Shown here: one piece after another, positions 1-6,876 of the stretch
Position numbering within the stretch: position 1 is the first letter of the stretch
Layout of the letters: the number at the start of each line of letters is the position of its first letter
Source: CAZSHG01 sp964606695 [NCBI: uncultured bacterium]
GTDB taxonomy: Bacteria > UBP14 > UBA6098
Assembly (NCBI GenBank): GCA_964606695.1
Contig: CAZSHG010000042.1
Location: forward strand, 1 to 19,174
Reading direction: 5' to 3'
DNA length: 19,174 bases
The notes under the pieces: generated by a model
The model's input: the letters and a program-made list of their open reading frames with translations, nothing else
What the model was told of the DNA's origin: nothing
The model's database searches: none
Made by a program: the position numbers and the translations under genes

Positions 1-724
1 GCCCCGGAATCGTCATCGTCGCAATCGGCGCCTTATTCCAAGACGTCCCGCCACCGCCCGAACCGCCGCTTGACGTCCCCCACGGCGACTCCTCCCACAT
101 CATATCTTGCGGGTCGGTATAAAGACCGCGATACCAGTTGAACATCCGCCGCTCTTCATGGTTGACAGCCTCGCGGGAAATTTCGAGCGCATTCTGAGCT
201 ATTTCTCTGTCGCGAACAGCCTCGGCATAAGCGTGACGCGAGTCTATCAGGTTCGTAATCAGACCGGCGATGGCGTCGAGTTTTCCCTGAACCGGCGCAT
301 ATTCCGGTGGCATAGCCGGGTCGCAAAGGTCCGCCCAATGGTCTCTGCAAATCTCCGCCTGCACGATTAACTTATCGACGTCCATCTCGATATTGTCGTT
401 GATTCCGAAATCAACGAGCATCGAATCGTCGTCGAACAGCGCGGGAAGAAGGCGGCGCAGACCAACCAGCGCATCGCGGAGCGGCGTTATAGCCTCGTCG
501 TGATATACGTCGTTTGCATCGTCTTCTTTTTTCTGAGCTAAAGTATAGGCGGTGAATTTGACGTGATAGTCTTCTATTAGCGGTGGAATTAGGGCGTAAT
601 GAGGATAAAAATCGGGGTCGGAAGAATGGTCTTCGGCAAAAAGCGGCAACCCTTGAAGGAAATTGTCATAATCGTCAAAGGGCAACTCATAAGGCATGCG
701 AGATTTCTTGTAAATCCATGGCAT
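1..724 (-). CDS. Partial hypothetical protein, N-terminal 241 residues
   Basis: An uninterrupted frame starts at the ATG at 724 and leaves the window at base 1 without a stop. The start is supported by GGAAG at 736-732, seven bases upstream. The first ~200 residues are acidic and probably helical (MPWIYKKSRMPYELPFDDYD at the start, then helix-rich segments such as DALVGLRRLLPALFDDD), and a Gly/Ser-rich stretch (GTSSGGSGGGGTSW) precedes the cut. I see no signal peptide, membrane segment or catalytic motif. The helical front plus Gly-rich linker suggests a multi-domain protein whose C-terminal domain lies outside the window. I do not recognise the family. A promoter-like motif and an A-tract array lie upstream. 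Confidence 0.75.
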   Translation of the reverse strand, partial: MPWIYKKSRMPYELPFDDYDNFLQGLPLFAEDHSSDPDFYPHYALIPPLIEDYHVKFTAYTLAQKKEDDANDVYHDEAITPLRDALVGLRRLLPALFDDDSMLVDFGINDNIEMDVDKLIVQAEICRDHWADLCDPAMPPEYAPVQGKLDAIAGLITNLIDSRHAYAEAVRDREIAQNALEISREAVNHEERRMFNWYRGLYTDPQDMMWEESPWGTSSGGSGGGGTSWNKAPIATMTIPG

Positions 725-771
725 AATTACACTTCCTTTTGTTTAAGTAACAAAATGCTTTAAGTCTGGCA

Positions 772-875
772 GAGCTTTTTACGAAAAAAAGGAGCTTTTT
801 ATGAAAAAAAAGGTCTTTTGTCAGGGAAAAAGGATCTTTTGTCACGAAAAAAGGGGCTTATTTAAGGCTGAAAAG
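772..875. repeat. Degenerate tandem array of phased A/T tracts, period about 20-21 bp
   Basis: About five degenerate units begin near 772, 792, 813, 833 and 854. Each has a core like gagctttttacgaaaaaaag, so T-runs and A-runs alternate about every 10 bp, one helical turn. Such phasing is known to bend DNA. On the minus strand each unit can also form a short AAAAG/CTTTT hairpin. The array lies 48-151 bp upstream of the start at 724, so curved promoter DNA or a structured 5' leader are both possible. There is no spacer diversity of the CRISPR kind. Bases 876-955, between this array and the promoter-like motif, show nothing I can name. Confidence 0.6.
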
Positions 876-955
876 CACTTTTGCATGACAAAATATGTCA
901 TTTATCAGCCCGCCCAAGCCTTTCGCCAGACAATTCAATGAACAACTAACAAAAA

Positions 956-984
956 CAAACTAAATTATTTGCAAATTTTGTCAA
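956..984 (-). promoter_or_regulatory. Promoter-like TTGAC-N17-TAGTTTG, reading toward 724
   Basis: On the minus strand TTGAC lies at 984-980 and TAGTTTG at 962-956 with 17 bases between them. The second box approximates the Bacteroidota -7 consensus TAnnTTTG, with one fewer n. A transcript from here would run through the A-tract array into the gene starting at 724, giving a leader of about 220 nt. This is motif evidence only. Confidence 0.35.
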
Positions 985-1041
985 TCCCAATTTACATTCC
1001 CGGCATTCAAACCTGCCAAATCACCGGTAAACCAAAAGAAC

Positions 1042-1104
1042 CAAAGACCCACATAACCAACCCGCCACTCAAAACCTAAACTATAGCCCTCAACTAGTCA
1101 AGGA
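1042..1104 (-). promoter_or_regulatory. Element A: repeated promoter-like element directly after a stop codon
   Basis: The element begins right after the TAG stop of the small gene at 1105. It has TTGAC at 1101-1097, an 18-base spacer and TAGGTTTTG at 1078-1070. The flank on its far side (acataaccaacccgc at 1051-1065, ccaaagacc nearby) matches element B at 6880-6922 almost base for base. Its position suggests either a promoter for the next gene leftward or a repeat marking the end of the restriction operon. Confidence 0.5.
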
Positions 1105-1278
1105 CTATTTCTTGATGACCAGCAAAGTCGAGGATTCCACCCATTCCTCATTTCTTTGGACGGTGGAAAACTCCTTAGGCTTGGAGAAAGGAGCTATTTT
1201 GCGCTCAATCCTCTTCAAGCTTCTCTGTGCTTCTTTTAATTTTTTCGGGTCTATCGATATATTGTTCTTCTTTGCCAT
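1105..1278 (-). CDS. Small basic hypothetical protein (57 aa)
   Basis: This lysine-rich, probably helical protein begins MAKKNNISIDPKKLKEAQRS and ends TLLVIKK. I chose the ATG at 1278 over a longer upstream frame because AAGGAG (1292-1287) sits at the right distance and the start lies one base after the stop of the upstream protease-like gene (TAA-A-ATG), as in a coupled operon. I recognise no domain. It is the last gene of the methyltransferase-endonuclease-SDH operon, and its TAG stop abuts element A. It could be a partner of the SDH protein or a small DNA/RNA-binding accessory; nothing in the sequence decides this. Confidence 0.6.
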   Translation of the reverse strand: MAKKNNISIDPKKLKEAQRSLKRIERKIAPFSKPKEFSTVQRNEEWVESSTLLVIKK

Positions 1279-1279
1279 T

Positions 1280-2176
1280 TTAGTTCTCCTTGATGCCAAC
1301 TGCAAATGAATATGATTCACTTTCAACACATTTAGCGACCGAGTCGCTTACGAATCTGTCCGTTCTTAGATGCAATTCATATACCAACTGCCAGAATTCA
1401 GATTGAAGCTCATTAACTTCGATATTCAAACAGCATTCATTAGCTTCCTCAGCGGAAATCGGCCTTCCATGTGCCATTGTATGCTCAGGAGTCAGAAAAA
1501 TCCCGATCTTTTCCTCAATATCTTTTATTGAATCACCCTGTAGCATGCCAGAAGAAAGAGCCCTAATCGCTATATTATTCGCCAATTTAGAGGAAAGCCT
1601 GTGCTGTTCAATCTCCCGTTCGTCGTAGTTACTCAGTTGTTGTAAAAATGGTTCCAGATTCCCGCCCTTTAGCTTAACTGCCCTATCAAACAAGTTCTCG
1701 TAACTTTTAATCAGGGTATAAGCTGAGAACCACTTCGGCTCGTTACCGCTTCTAATTGGGATTTGAGGATCGATAGGTCCTAATTCAGAAGTTTTGCTCA
1801 TTAAAATCTTCTCGGCCCCGAAACAAACCATTGTTGCGGCTGATTTAGCCTTGCCCGGAACGATAGCCCAGAATTTATCGTTCTCGCTATATGAGCGGCA
1901 AACATTTATCATTCTCTCAGCGGCGAGACCGCTACCACCCGGCGAACTGATGACAAGTGCTAAACCGTCCGAGAGGTCCATTGTTTGGAGCAATCCCTCA
2001 AGCATATCAGCGTCCTGATCCTCCATGCCAACCGGATACCGGAAGCTTGTATAGAATGATATAACCGGCCTTCCGAGCTTCTCTTGGATAGCACGAAACA
2101 AGTGTTGCCTTGTTTCATGCGTTTGGCCTTTCTCGGAAAGCAGTTTTGTAATTACTGGTTTGTTCTCATTGGCCAT
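1280..2176 (-). CDS. SDH-family Clp-fold serine protease-like protein (298 aa)
   Basis: The protein resembles the serine dehydrogenase proteinase (SDH) family, a branch of the ClpP/crotonase fold related to SppA. Visible family features are the strand-turn GLALVISSPGGSGLAAERM (about 71-89), with SPGG shaping the oxyanion region, the segment GKAKSAATMVCFGA (108-121), where Ser112 is the likely nucleophile, and SELGPIDPQIP (130-140). There is no signal peptide or membrane helix, so it should be cytoplasmic, unlike classical SppA. A good ribosome site (AAGGAG, eight bases upstream) supports the start at 2176. It lies 72 bp downstream of the endonuclease gene on the same strand, with its own promoter-like motif between. 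The fold assignment is firm; its substrate and its reason for sitting beside a restriction system are unknown. Confidence 0.8.
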   Translation of the reverse strand: MANENKPVITKLLSEKGQTHETRQHLFRAIQEKLGRPVISFYTSFRYPVGMEDQDADMLEGLLQTMDLSDGLALVISSPGGSGLAAERMINVCRSYSENDKFWAIVPGKAKSAATMVCFGAEKILMSKTSELGPIDPQIPIRSGNEPKWFSAYTLIKSYENLFDRAVKLKGGNLEPFLQQLSNYDEREIEQHRLSSKLANNIAIRALSSGMLQGDSIKDIEEKIGIFLTPEHTMAHGRPISAEEANECCLNIEVNELQSEFWQLVYELHLRTDRFVSDSVAKCVESESYSFAVGIKEN

Positions 2177-2208
2177 TTTGTCAACTCCTTGATTTTATCG
2201 CTAATCTA

Positions 2209-2237
2209 AATATAGCGCTTAAAACTGCAAAATCAAA
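2209..2237 (-). promoter_or_regulatory. Promoter-like motif upstream of the SDH gene
   Basis: On the minus strand TTTGAT (2237-2232) and TATATT (2214-2209) are separated by 17 bases and end 33 bases before the SDH start at 2176. This would let the SDH gene and the small gene be transcribed separately from the restriction genes. Confidence 0.4.
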
Positions 2238-2248
2238 CGAATTATTTT

Positions 2249-3223
2249 CTATAGATTGCAAAGCCATTCAACAAGAGAGCTTAATTGGTCAGGGTCAGTT
2301 AAATTCCCGGCGTTTGTAAGAGCACCAGTTTCAAGTTGCGCCCATATTTCTCTTGCCATGCTGTCTTCTATTGCGGCGCCGACGAAAAATGTTGCCGGGG
2401 TGTGTCCGGTCTTTGAGAAAGCCTTTTTGATTCTTTCAAGGGAAGACCTTGCGGTTTTCCAATGTTCATCAGCACCAGCGGGGTCGATTCCGCCTTTCAA
2501 CTCACCTAACGCCAAATAAATCCCTCCGTTATTCAATTCATCTATGCAATAATCATCTAACGAGCAATTCAGAAGGATTAAATCGATGTTCTTTCTGACA
2601 ATCCTAATCGTCTTATTGAATAGTAAAATTCTTTCTTGCCCATCCGTTTCCCAAGACATTCCTGAAATATCTTTCTCAATATCTGCGTCCGGGGGGAGCG
2701 AATCGAGCCATTCTCCTGTTCTTCTATCCAACCATTTATAATCTGTTCCTGTCATGGAAAGATAACCTAACAAAGAACGAATGAGCTTATACTCGCCTAA
2801 TTTGCCAGCAAGATTTCTCATTGAACCGCCAAGAGAATCGCCTCTGGTTAAGAGAAACCTGAAAACAAGTTCTTCGACGAATTTCTCTCCTGCGGGTTCT
2901 AAATGTTGTTCGATTAGGTTCTTAACGGCGTTTTCTAAATCTCTTTCGTTAAGGTGGTTCAGTGCTTTATCTGATATTCCAGCCGCCGTAATCAGAGCAG
3001 GCCAAATTTTGCTTATCTTCAAAAGCATCTTTGCGTTTTTCGCTTTTGACGCTAACTGTTTCAAAGCTCTTGCTTCTGCAACGTATGGGGTTGCAAGTCT
3101 GTTCTTCTCCAAAGCCAGTTCGACAAAAACCGCTCTTGTCTCCTCGTAGCTTGTTTTAAGGTCCTGATATTTTTTAAGATGTTCTTTGTATGGCTTCAAG
3201 GCTTCCTCCAAATATAAACGCAT
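2249..3223 (-). CDS. AvaI/BsoBI-family type II restriction endonuclease (324 aa)
   Basis: The predicted product cleaves double-stranded DNA; known AvaI and BsoBI recognise CYCGRG. The family motif GDSLGGSMRNLAGKLGEYK lies at about 128-146. The PD-(D/E)XK centre is visible as Asp214 (NIDLILL) and Glu241-Leu-Lys243 (GELKGG), with His254 in ADEHW. This matches in spacing and almost in numbering the Asp212, Glu240, Lys242 and His253 I recall for BsoBI (323 residues), so the protein looks full length and catalytically intact. Its start overlaps the end of the methyltransferase gene by 28 bp, so the two are translationally coupled with the methylase first, the order that protects the host during establishment. 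Specificity for CYCGRG is inferred from family membership and could have drifted. Confidence 0.85.
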   Translation of the reverse strand: MRLYLEEALKPYKEHLKKYQDLKTSYEETRAVFVELALEKNRLATPYVAEARALKQLASKAKNAKMLLKISKIWPALITAAGISDKALNHLNERDLENAVKNLIEQHLEPAGEKFVEELVFRFLLTRGDSLGGSMRNLAGKLGEYKLIRSLLGYLSMTGTDYKWLDRRTGEWLDSLPPDADIEKDISGMSWETDGQERILLFNKTIRIVRKNIDLILLNCSLDDYCIDELNNGGIYLALGELKGGIDPAGADEHWKTARSSLERIKKAFSKTGHTPATFFVGAAIEDSMAREIWAQLETGALTNAGNLTDPDQLSSLVEWLCNL

Positions 3224-4611
3224 TTTCTTAATTCTGACCGCCCGTAGTTCCCCATCTGTTGGCTACTGTTTCCTTTGTTAGTAGGCAGTTTGAAGATGTT
3301 CTCTACTTCCAGACCAAAAGACTCCGCAAAACATGACAGAATTAAATCCACGGGAATTTCTTCTCCGCCATAACGGACATTATCATTCACCATAATGACA
3401 TACCCACCGCTTTTTAAAACCCTTGCCATTTCAAAAATTGTGAAACACATCTCAAGGAAATAATTCCTTACCATTCTTGGAATATTCGAGTTGTTGAGCC
3501 TTTTTTCTGAAAGGAGTTTTTCTAAGACGGTATTCACTTCTGTCATTGCATCGCAGTTGTTATAGGCCTCTATTATCCGATTGAAAACAGTCTTATTGCC
3601 GTTGTCTGAATAAAGTCCTTCAATCCAATCGATCTTCTCCTTATTCTCGACGGTAGCACTTAAGAGTTCCTGCCTGAGACTTTTTACTTGTTCCTCATCG
3701 TAACCCAGAAAAACAAGCTCCAAAGCATATGTCCTTGTATAATCATATCTATTGCAGTAAGGAGGCGAAGTGAAAATACAGTCATATTTGCCCTCGTCCT
3801 GTTTGGGCATCAAATCAAAACAAGTGCCCTGGAGGATTTCCGGTTCCTTTCCGTTTTCACTAATTATAAACTCGTCGTGGAAAAGCTTCTTCTGCGAGCC
3901 GCCGTTTAGGTCTTGGACTATTTCTCCTAGCTTGCGTTTTATCGCTTCATCGAAGTCAAATATCCTACCCTTGTTGAATTTGCTCTTTATCTCTCTTTCT
4001 TCAGTCCGGTAATCCCATCTCAAATACTGCCCATCCTTCCGTGTGTAACTGATCTCTTCGAGGACGCAGAACGCGGCGAATTTGAGTATTTCCGATTCTG
4101 CTCGGTCTTCCAGGGAACTCACGTAACGTAAGTAGGTGTTCAATTGTCTTTCGTTCTTCTTTGGGAATGCACCTCTTGTAATATTGATATGATTGATTAA
4201 AGGGTCTCCAGAGTTCCCGTTTCCAAGTATCTTATCAATCAGCTTGATTTTCGCGTTGATTTTGTCTGCTTCAATTTCTTTTACCTTGTTTCGGACTTTC
4301 ATAACGAAAGCCCCGACTGGTAATAGTTCTATCCCCACCGAATTCCAGCCTAGTTCGTTTGCCGCGAATAAAGTGGCTCCAACGCCAGCAAATGGGTCCA
4401 AAATCATCCCGGGTCTTTTGAAATATTTTCTGAGGTAATATTTTACCAAATTTGCCGAAAAGCCTTCCTTGTATTTGAACCACCTATATATCTGTTCGGT
4501 CTTGTTTGCCTGGAAGCTAACTAACTGGCGGTTTAGTTCATGGCTTGTCGTTATTAACGGTTCGTATTTATCGAATAATTCGTCTCGGTATTTTGTAATA
4601 GCGATGCTCAT
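3196..4611 (-). CDS. DNA methyltransferase, probably cytosine-N4 (471 aa)
   Basis: This S-adenosylmethionine-dependent DNA methylase is the modification partner of the adjacent AvaI/BsoBI-like endonuclease. Motif I (ILDPFAGVGATLFAANELGWNSVGIE) lies near residues 90-115. The catalytic motif IV is TSPPYCNRYDYTR near 285; the S/TSPPY form is typical of N4-cytosine enzymes. Late motifs include MARVLKSGGYVIMVNDNVRYG. Motif I precedes motif IV, with the presumed target-recognition region between. The C-terminal GRSELRKCVYIWR is common in stand-alone m4C/m6A methylases. The ATG at 4611 follows AAAGGA, and a promoter-like TTGAC motif lies about 30 bases further upstream. M.AvaI is, as I recall, also an m4C enzyme of similar size, which supports the pairing. 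Confidence 0.87.
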   Translation of the reverse strand: MSIAITKYRDELFDKYEPLITTSHELNRQLVSFQANKTEQIYRWFKYKEGFSANLVKYYLRKYFKRPGMILDPFAGVGATLFAANELGWNSVGIELLPVGAFVMKVRNKVKEIEADKINAKIKLIDKILGNGNSGDPLINHINITRGAFPKKNERQLNTYLRYVSSLEDRAESEILKFAAFCVLEEISYTRKDGQYLRWDYRTEEREIKSKFNKGRIFDFDEAIKRKLGEIVQDLNGGSQKKLFHDEFIISENGKEPEILQGTCFDLMPKQDEGKYDCIFTSPPYCNRYDYTRTYALELVFLGYDEEQVKSLRQELLSATVENKEKIDWIEGLYSDNGNKTVFNRIIEAYNNCDAMTEVNTVLEKLLSEKRLNNSNIPRMVRNYFLEMCFTIFEMARVLKSGGYVIMVNDNVRYGGEEIPVDLILSCFAESFGLEVENIFKLPTNKGNSSQQMGNYGRSELRKCVYIWRKP

Positions 4612-4641
4612 ATGTCCTTTTGTTTAAAACTCATCTATTAA

Positions 4642-4671
4642 CCAATTTAATACTATTCTTGGTAAAGTCAA
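4642..4671 (-). promoter_or_regulatory. Promoter of the restriction-modification operon
   Basis: TTGAC (4671-4667), a 17-base spacer and TAAATTGG (4649-4642) lie 31 bases upstream of the methyltransferase start at 4611. TTGACTTT comes three bases after the stop of the tail frame (4675), the same arrangement seen before the other nuclease operon at 9904-9908. Confidence 0.5.
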
Positions 4672-4795
4672 GTATTAGCCTATCTCCAACCAGCCGTGGT
4701 GCTTGTCCTTTTTGTAGTCGTCGTGTATGAGGGCGATTTCGCGAGGAGTGCCCGTGGCACCCTCCGGCCCGCGAAAGATTGTCTCGGTTACCGTC

Positions 4796-4871
4796 GTTTC
4801 GATACGGCCTTCCGGCCTACTCAACGACCCATCCCTCTCCTCCGGTGGCTGAGTGCGGAGCGTATCGAAGC
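4796..4871. repeat. REP-like inverted pair (TTTCGATACG ... CGTATCGAAG)
   Basis: The left unit reads TTTCGATACG then GGCCTTCCGGCC and ACTCAACGACC; the right unit is the inverse, ending CGTATCGAAGC, with CTCAGCCACC inside when read on the other strand. Two REP units facing each other form a BIME-like pair. Sequences of this type (TTTCGATACG ... TACTCAACnACC) are, from general knowledge, dispersed in many bacterial genomes. Confidence 0.65.
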
Positions 4872-4933
4872 CACGTCCCCCCGATGCCCGCATCTTCCTC
4901 GCCGCGCGTTTTACGAGGTCGGCGGTCAGGTTC

Positions 4934-5027
4934 GTTTCGGCTCGCCTCGGCTCCGCTCGGCGGCCACCGCTCAACGACCTTTCGTCCCGTTCTCCGTTCG
5001 AGGGCCGGTCCCCGAGCGGAGTCGAGG
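4934..5027. repeat. Second REP-like inverted pair (CTCCGCTCGG family)
   Basis: The left arm carries GTTTCGGCTCG, CTCCGCTCGG and GCTCAACGACC; the right arm, read on the other strand, carries CCTCGACTCCGCTCGG and GGACCGG. The core CTCCGCTCGG occurs in both arms. The arms face each other across the ccgttctccgttcgag middle. The pair lies between two conserved blocks of the tail module and adds codons without breaking the frame. Confidence 0.55.
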
Positions 5028-5105
5028 GGGGCGGGTCGAGGAGAACTATTCGCGTGGTGTCGCTGCCGAGGGCGCATCCTACAACCACGCGCAGGGGGGG
5101 TTGGG

Positions 5106-6644
5106 TTACTTCAAATAGACTATACGCCGCGACATCTCGTAACCGCCCGGTCGCTGAGCTCCTGAGCCAGACGAAGGGCCGAAGTGCGCCCGGACGAGAT
5201 AGACGCCGGAGGTGATTGACGGCGACGGTTGCCAGACGACTGTCCTGTCATTCCCGTGAAAACGGGAATCCAGGTCTTTCGCCGCCCTACTGGATTCCCG
5301 ATCGGAGTCGGGAATGACAGAAATGCGTCGCCCATTCAGATCGAATATCTCTATTTCCGCGCCCGCCGGCGCGGTGATTGAGACGGCGGAGTTGAACGGG
5401 TTGGGGTAAGCGGAGATTTTGTGAATTAGGGGTTGCAACCCATTGTTGCGCTCCTCGATTGCCGTATAGCCAAGCGAGTCGGTTTTGATAAGATAGATCT
5501 CATGATTGTGATAGTCGTAGGGATTAGAATAGCCGCAGACAATGAATCCACCGTCGGAGGTCGGCGCAATCGAATGCGCCCACTCTACGCTGCTTCCGCC
5601 ATATGTTCGCGTCCAGAGTGTGTCGCCAGAAGCATTTGTTCTAATAAGATAAACATCGGGTGAGGTATATATTTCGCACGCGCTCTCGACGAATGACGCG
5701 GAAGAACCGGCAATAATAAACCCGTCGTCGGGGGTTTGCAGGACGGAGTAACCTAAGTCTTCTTCAACACCGCCGTATGTGCGTGTCCATATCGTATCGC
5801 CGAGAGAGTCGGTTTTGATAAGCCAGATATCGAAAGCAGTCGAATCGAATAATTGTGTCCACCCACAAACTACATATCCGCCATCCGTCGTTTGCCTGAC
5901 GGAGTAAGCCCTATCCTCGAAGTCGCCGCCGTAGGTTCGCGTCCACAGCGAATCGCCGTCGGCATCGGTCTTGATGAGATAGACGTCCCTGTTTGAGCCG
6001 CCGAGCGTTTGTATTGTTCCTGCGACTATGTATCCGCCGTCGATTGTCTGTCCAATCGACAAACCGTTGTCATGGAAACTTCCGCCGTAAGTGCGAGTCC
6101 ATAGGGTATCGCCGAAAGCGTCGGTTCTTATAATGTAAACGTCGGCTCCTCCCTCGCCGAATGAATGCGTGCTTCCGGTAATAATATAACCGCCGTCCGG
6201 GGTTTGTAGCACCGACTTAGGCGTATCACTGCTACTTCCGCCGTAAGTGCGAGTCCATAGGGTATCGCCGAAAGCGTCGGTTTTAACCATATATATATCG
6301 AATATTCCGTATGGACTCGACCCAATCAGGTCGATTGTTCCGACAAATATATAACCGCCATCGCTTGTTTGCTGGACGTCGAAACCACAAGTCCAGTAAC
6401 TCCCGCCGTAAGTGCGGGTCCAGAGTGTATCGCCGGAGGCGTCGGTCTTTATAAGATATGCCCGACCATTGTTGAAGTAATAATCCAAATCGTAAACACC
6501 GATAATTATGTAACCACCATCGGAGGTTTGGCGGGCTGAATAACCCCAATCGTCGGTGTCTCCGCCGTAATATCGCTCCCAACCGGCGAGGCATAGGCTC
6601 GATAGAAAGAAGATGGTTAATAAAAGAGTAATAATTGTTTTCAT
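5106..6644 (-). CDS. Secreted repeat protein with type IX-like C-terminal sorting domain (512 aa)
   Basis: A signal peptide (MKTIITLLLTIFFLSSLCLA) opens the protein; I take the ATG at 6644, because the longer frame upstream only translates a hairpin. The body is about seven repeats of 50-60 residues built on GDTLWTRTYGG, then QTSDGGYIIxG and DxYLIKTD, in the style of delta-60 or beta-propeller-like surface proteins. The C-terminus is a sorting domain: ISAYPNPFNSAVSITAPAGA, IEIFDLNGRRI, SGVYLVRA and RRIVYLK. It should cross the outer membrane and remain on the surface or be released; ligand and role are unknown. Within the sorting domain, the stretch VIPDSDRESS...DLDSRFHGNDR comes from a palindromic repeat (5244-5319), and HFGPSSGSGAQRPG near the end is probably also repeat-derived. 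The conserved motifs on both sides remain in frame. Confidence 0.85.
   Translation of the reverse strand: MKTIITLLLTIFFLSSLCLAGWERYYGGDTDDWGYSARQTSDGGYIIIGVYDLDYYFNNGRAYLIKTDASGDTLWTRTYGGSYWTCGFDVQQTSDGGYIFVGTIDLIGSSPYGIFDIYMVKTDAFGDTLWTRTYGGSSSDTPKSVLQTPDGGYIITGSTHSFGEGGADVYIIRTDAFGDTLWTRTYGGSFHDNGLSIGQTIDGGYIVAGTIQTLGGSNRDVYLIKTDADGDSLWTRTYGGDFEDRAYSVRQTTDGGYVVCGWTQLFDSTAFDIWLIKTDSLGDTIWTRTYGGVEEDLGYSVLQTPDDGFIIAGSSASFVESACEIYTSPDVYLIRTNASGDTLWTRTYGGSSVEWAHSIAPTSDGGFIVCGYSNPYDYHNHEIYLIKTDSLGYTAIEERNNGLQPLIHKISAYPNPFNSAVSITAPAGAEIEIFDLNGRRISVIPDSDRESSRAAKDLDSRFHGNDRTVVWQPSPSITSGVYLVRAHFGPSSGSGAQRPGGYEMSRRIVYLK
5244..5319. repeat. Palindromic repeat (CTGTCATTCCCG ... CGGGAATGACAG) inside a coding sequence
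   Basis: Outer arms CTGTCATTCCCG (5244-5255) and CGGGAATGACAG (5308-5319) are exact inverses; inner arms CGGGAATCCAG and CTGGATTCCCG are also exact inverses. The result is a pair of hairpins in a 76-bp element. This family is, from general knowledge, among the commonest dispersed palindromes in environmental bacteria. Here it lies between the conserved FDLNGRRI and SGVYLV motifs of the sorting domain. Confidence 0.8.
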
Positions 6645-6656
6645 AATTTGTAGAGT

Positions 6657-6678
6657 GGGGCGGCAATCGAGCCGCCCC
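6657..6678. terminator. Perfect GC hairpin, possible terminator
   Basis: GGGGCGGC (6657-6664) and GCCGCCCC (6671-6678) form an 8-bp stem with a six-base loop. On the plus strand it is followed by atttgtttaaatttac, moderately T-rich; on the minus strand it follows the sorting-domain remnant and precedes the start of the secreted repeat protein by 12 bases. It could end transcription from the remnant or structure the 5' leader of the next gene. The weak T-tract on the minus strand lowers confidence. Confidence 0.45.
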
Positions 6679-6690
6679 ATTTGTTTAAAT

Positions 6691-6876
6691 TTACTTTATT
6701 AGAATTATTTTCCGGGTTTTCACACTTGTATCAGTCTTCACCTTGACCAAATAGACACCGCTCGGTTGAGGAAGATTATGAGCATCCATTCCATTCCAAA
6801 GGTAAACGTTGCTACCTTTATGAGCATTTCCGTCATAAAGGGTAGTTATTTTTTTCCCGCCGAGAACACTTAACAT
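6691..6876 (-). pseudogene. C-terminal sorting-domain remnant (about 61 aa)
   Basis: The product, MLSVLGGKKITTLYDGNAHK to KTRKIILIK, is the last part of a type IX-like sorting domain: the xVLGxKVxTLxDG strand, then the WNGxD turn, then SGVYLVKVKTD and a terminal KTRKIILIK. The PNPFN start of the domain and the whole cargo protein are missing. Homology to the family stops where element B begins, so an ancestral secreted-protein gene was apparently cut at this border. An ATG at 6876 could still allow translation of the stub. A lone sorting domain with no signal peptide would have no export route, so I call it a remnant. Confidence 0.7.

Larger units (their letters stand above)
4675..5088 (-). 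pseudogene. Tail-module reading frame interrupted by palindromic repeats; paralogous to the end of the DUF2335 gene
   Basis: The frame starts at a GTG (5088) without a convincing ribosome site, 17 bases after the stop of the secreted repeat protein, and ends GHGWLEI-like (HHGWLEIG). Three blocks match the C-terminal part of the gene at 9905-10474: DTTRIVLLDPP, TNLTADLVKRAARKMR and a DDYKKDKHHGWLEI end. Between them lie two extra stretches that coincide with palindromic repeats at 4934-5027 and 4796-4871, expanding the product in frame. The 28-bp block at 4899-4926 is identical to 10030-10057, so similarity is at DNA level, not only protein. No membrane helix or known domain is present. It may be a decayed gene fragment or a non-coding repeat that happens to be open; all three plus-strand frames are also open here, a warning sign. 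Confidence 0.45.

Noticed and set aside
772-875. CRISPR array
   Set aside because: Units are about 20 bp, contiguous and degenerate, with no distinct spacers and no cas genes nearby.
4696-5215. Three overlapping plus-strand reading frames of 120-140 codons
   Set aside because: All three frames are open at once in a GC-rich, palindrome-filled stretch and show Arg/Pro/Ser-rich composition with no domain or ribosome site; they are by-products of low stop-codon frequency.
6645-6680. N-terminal extension MGRLDCRPTLQI of the secreted repeat protein
   Set aside because: It translates the 6657-6678 hairpin and would bury the signal peptide; the ATG at 6644 gives a normal signal peptide.
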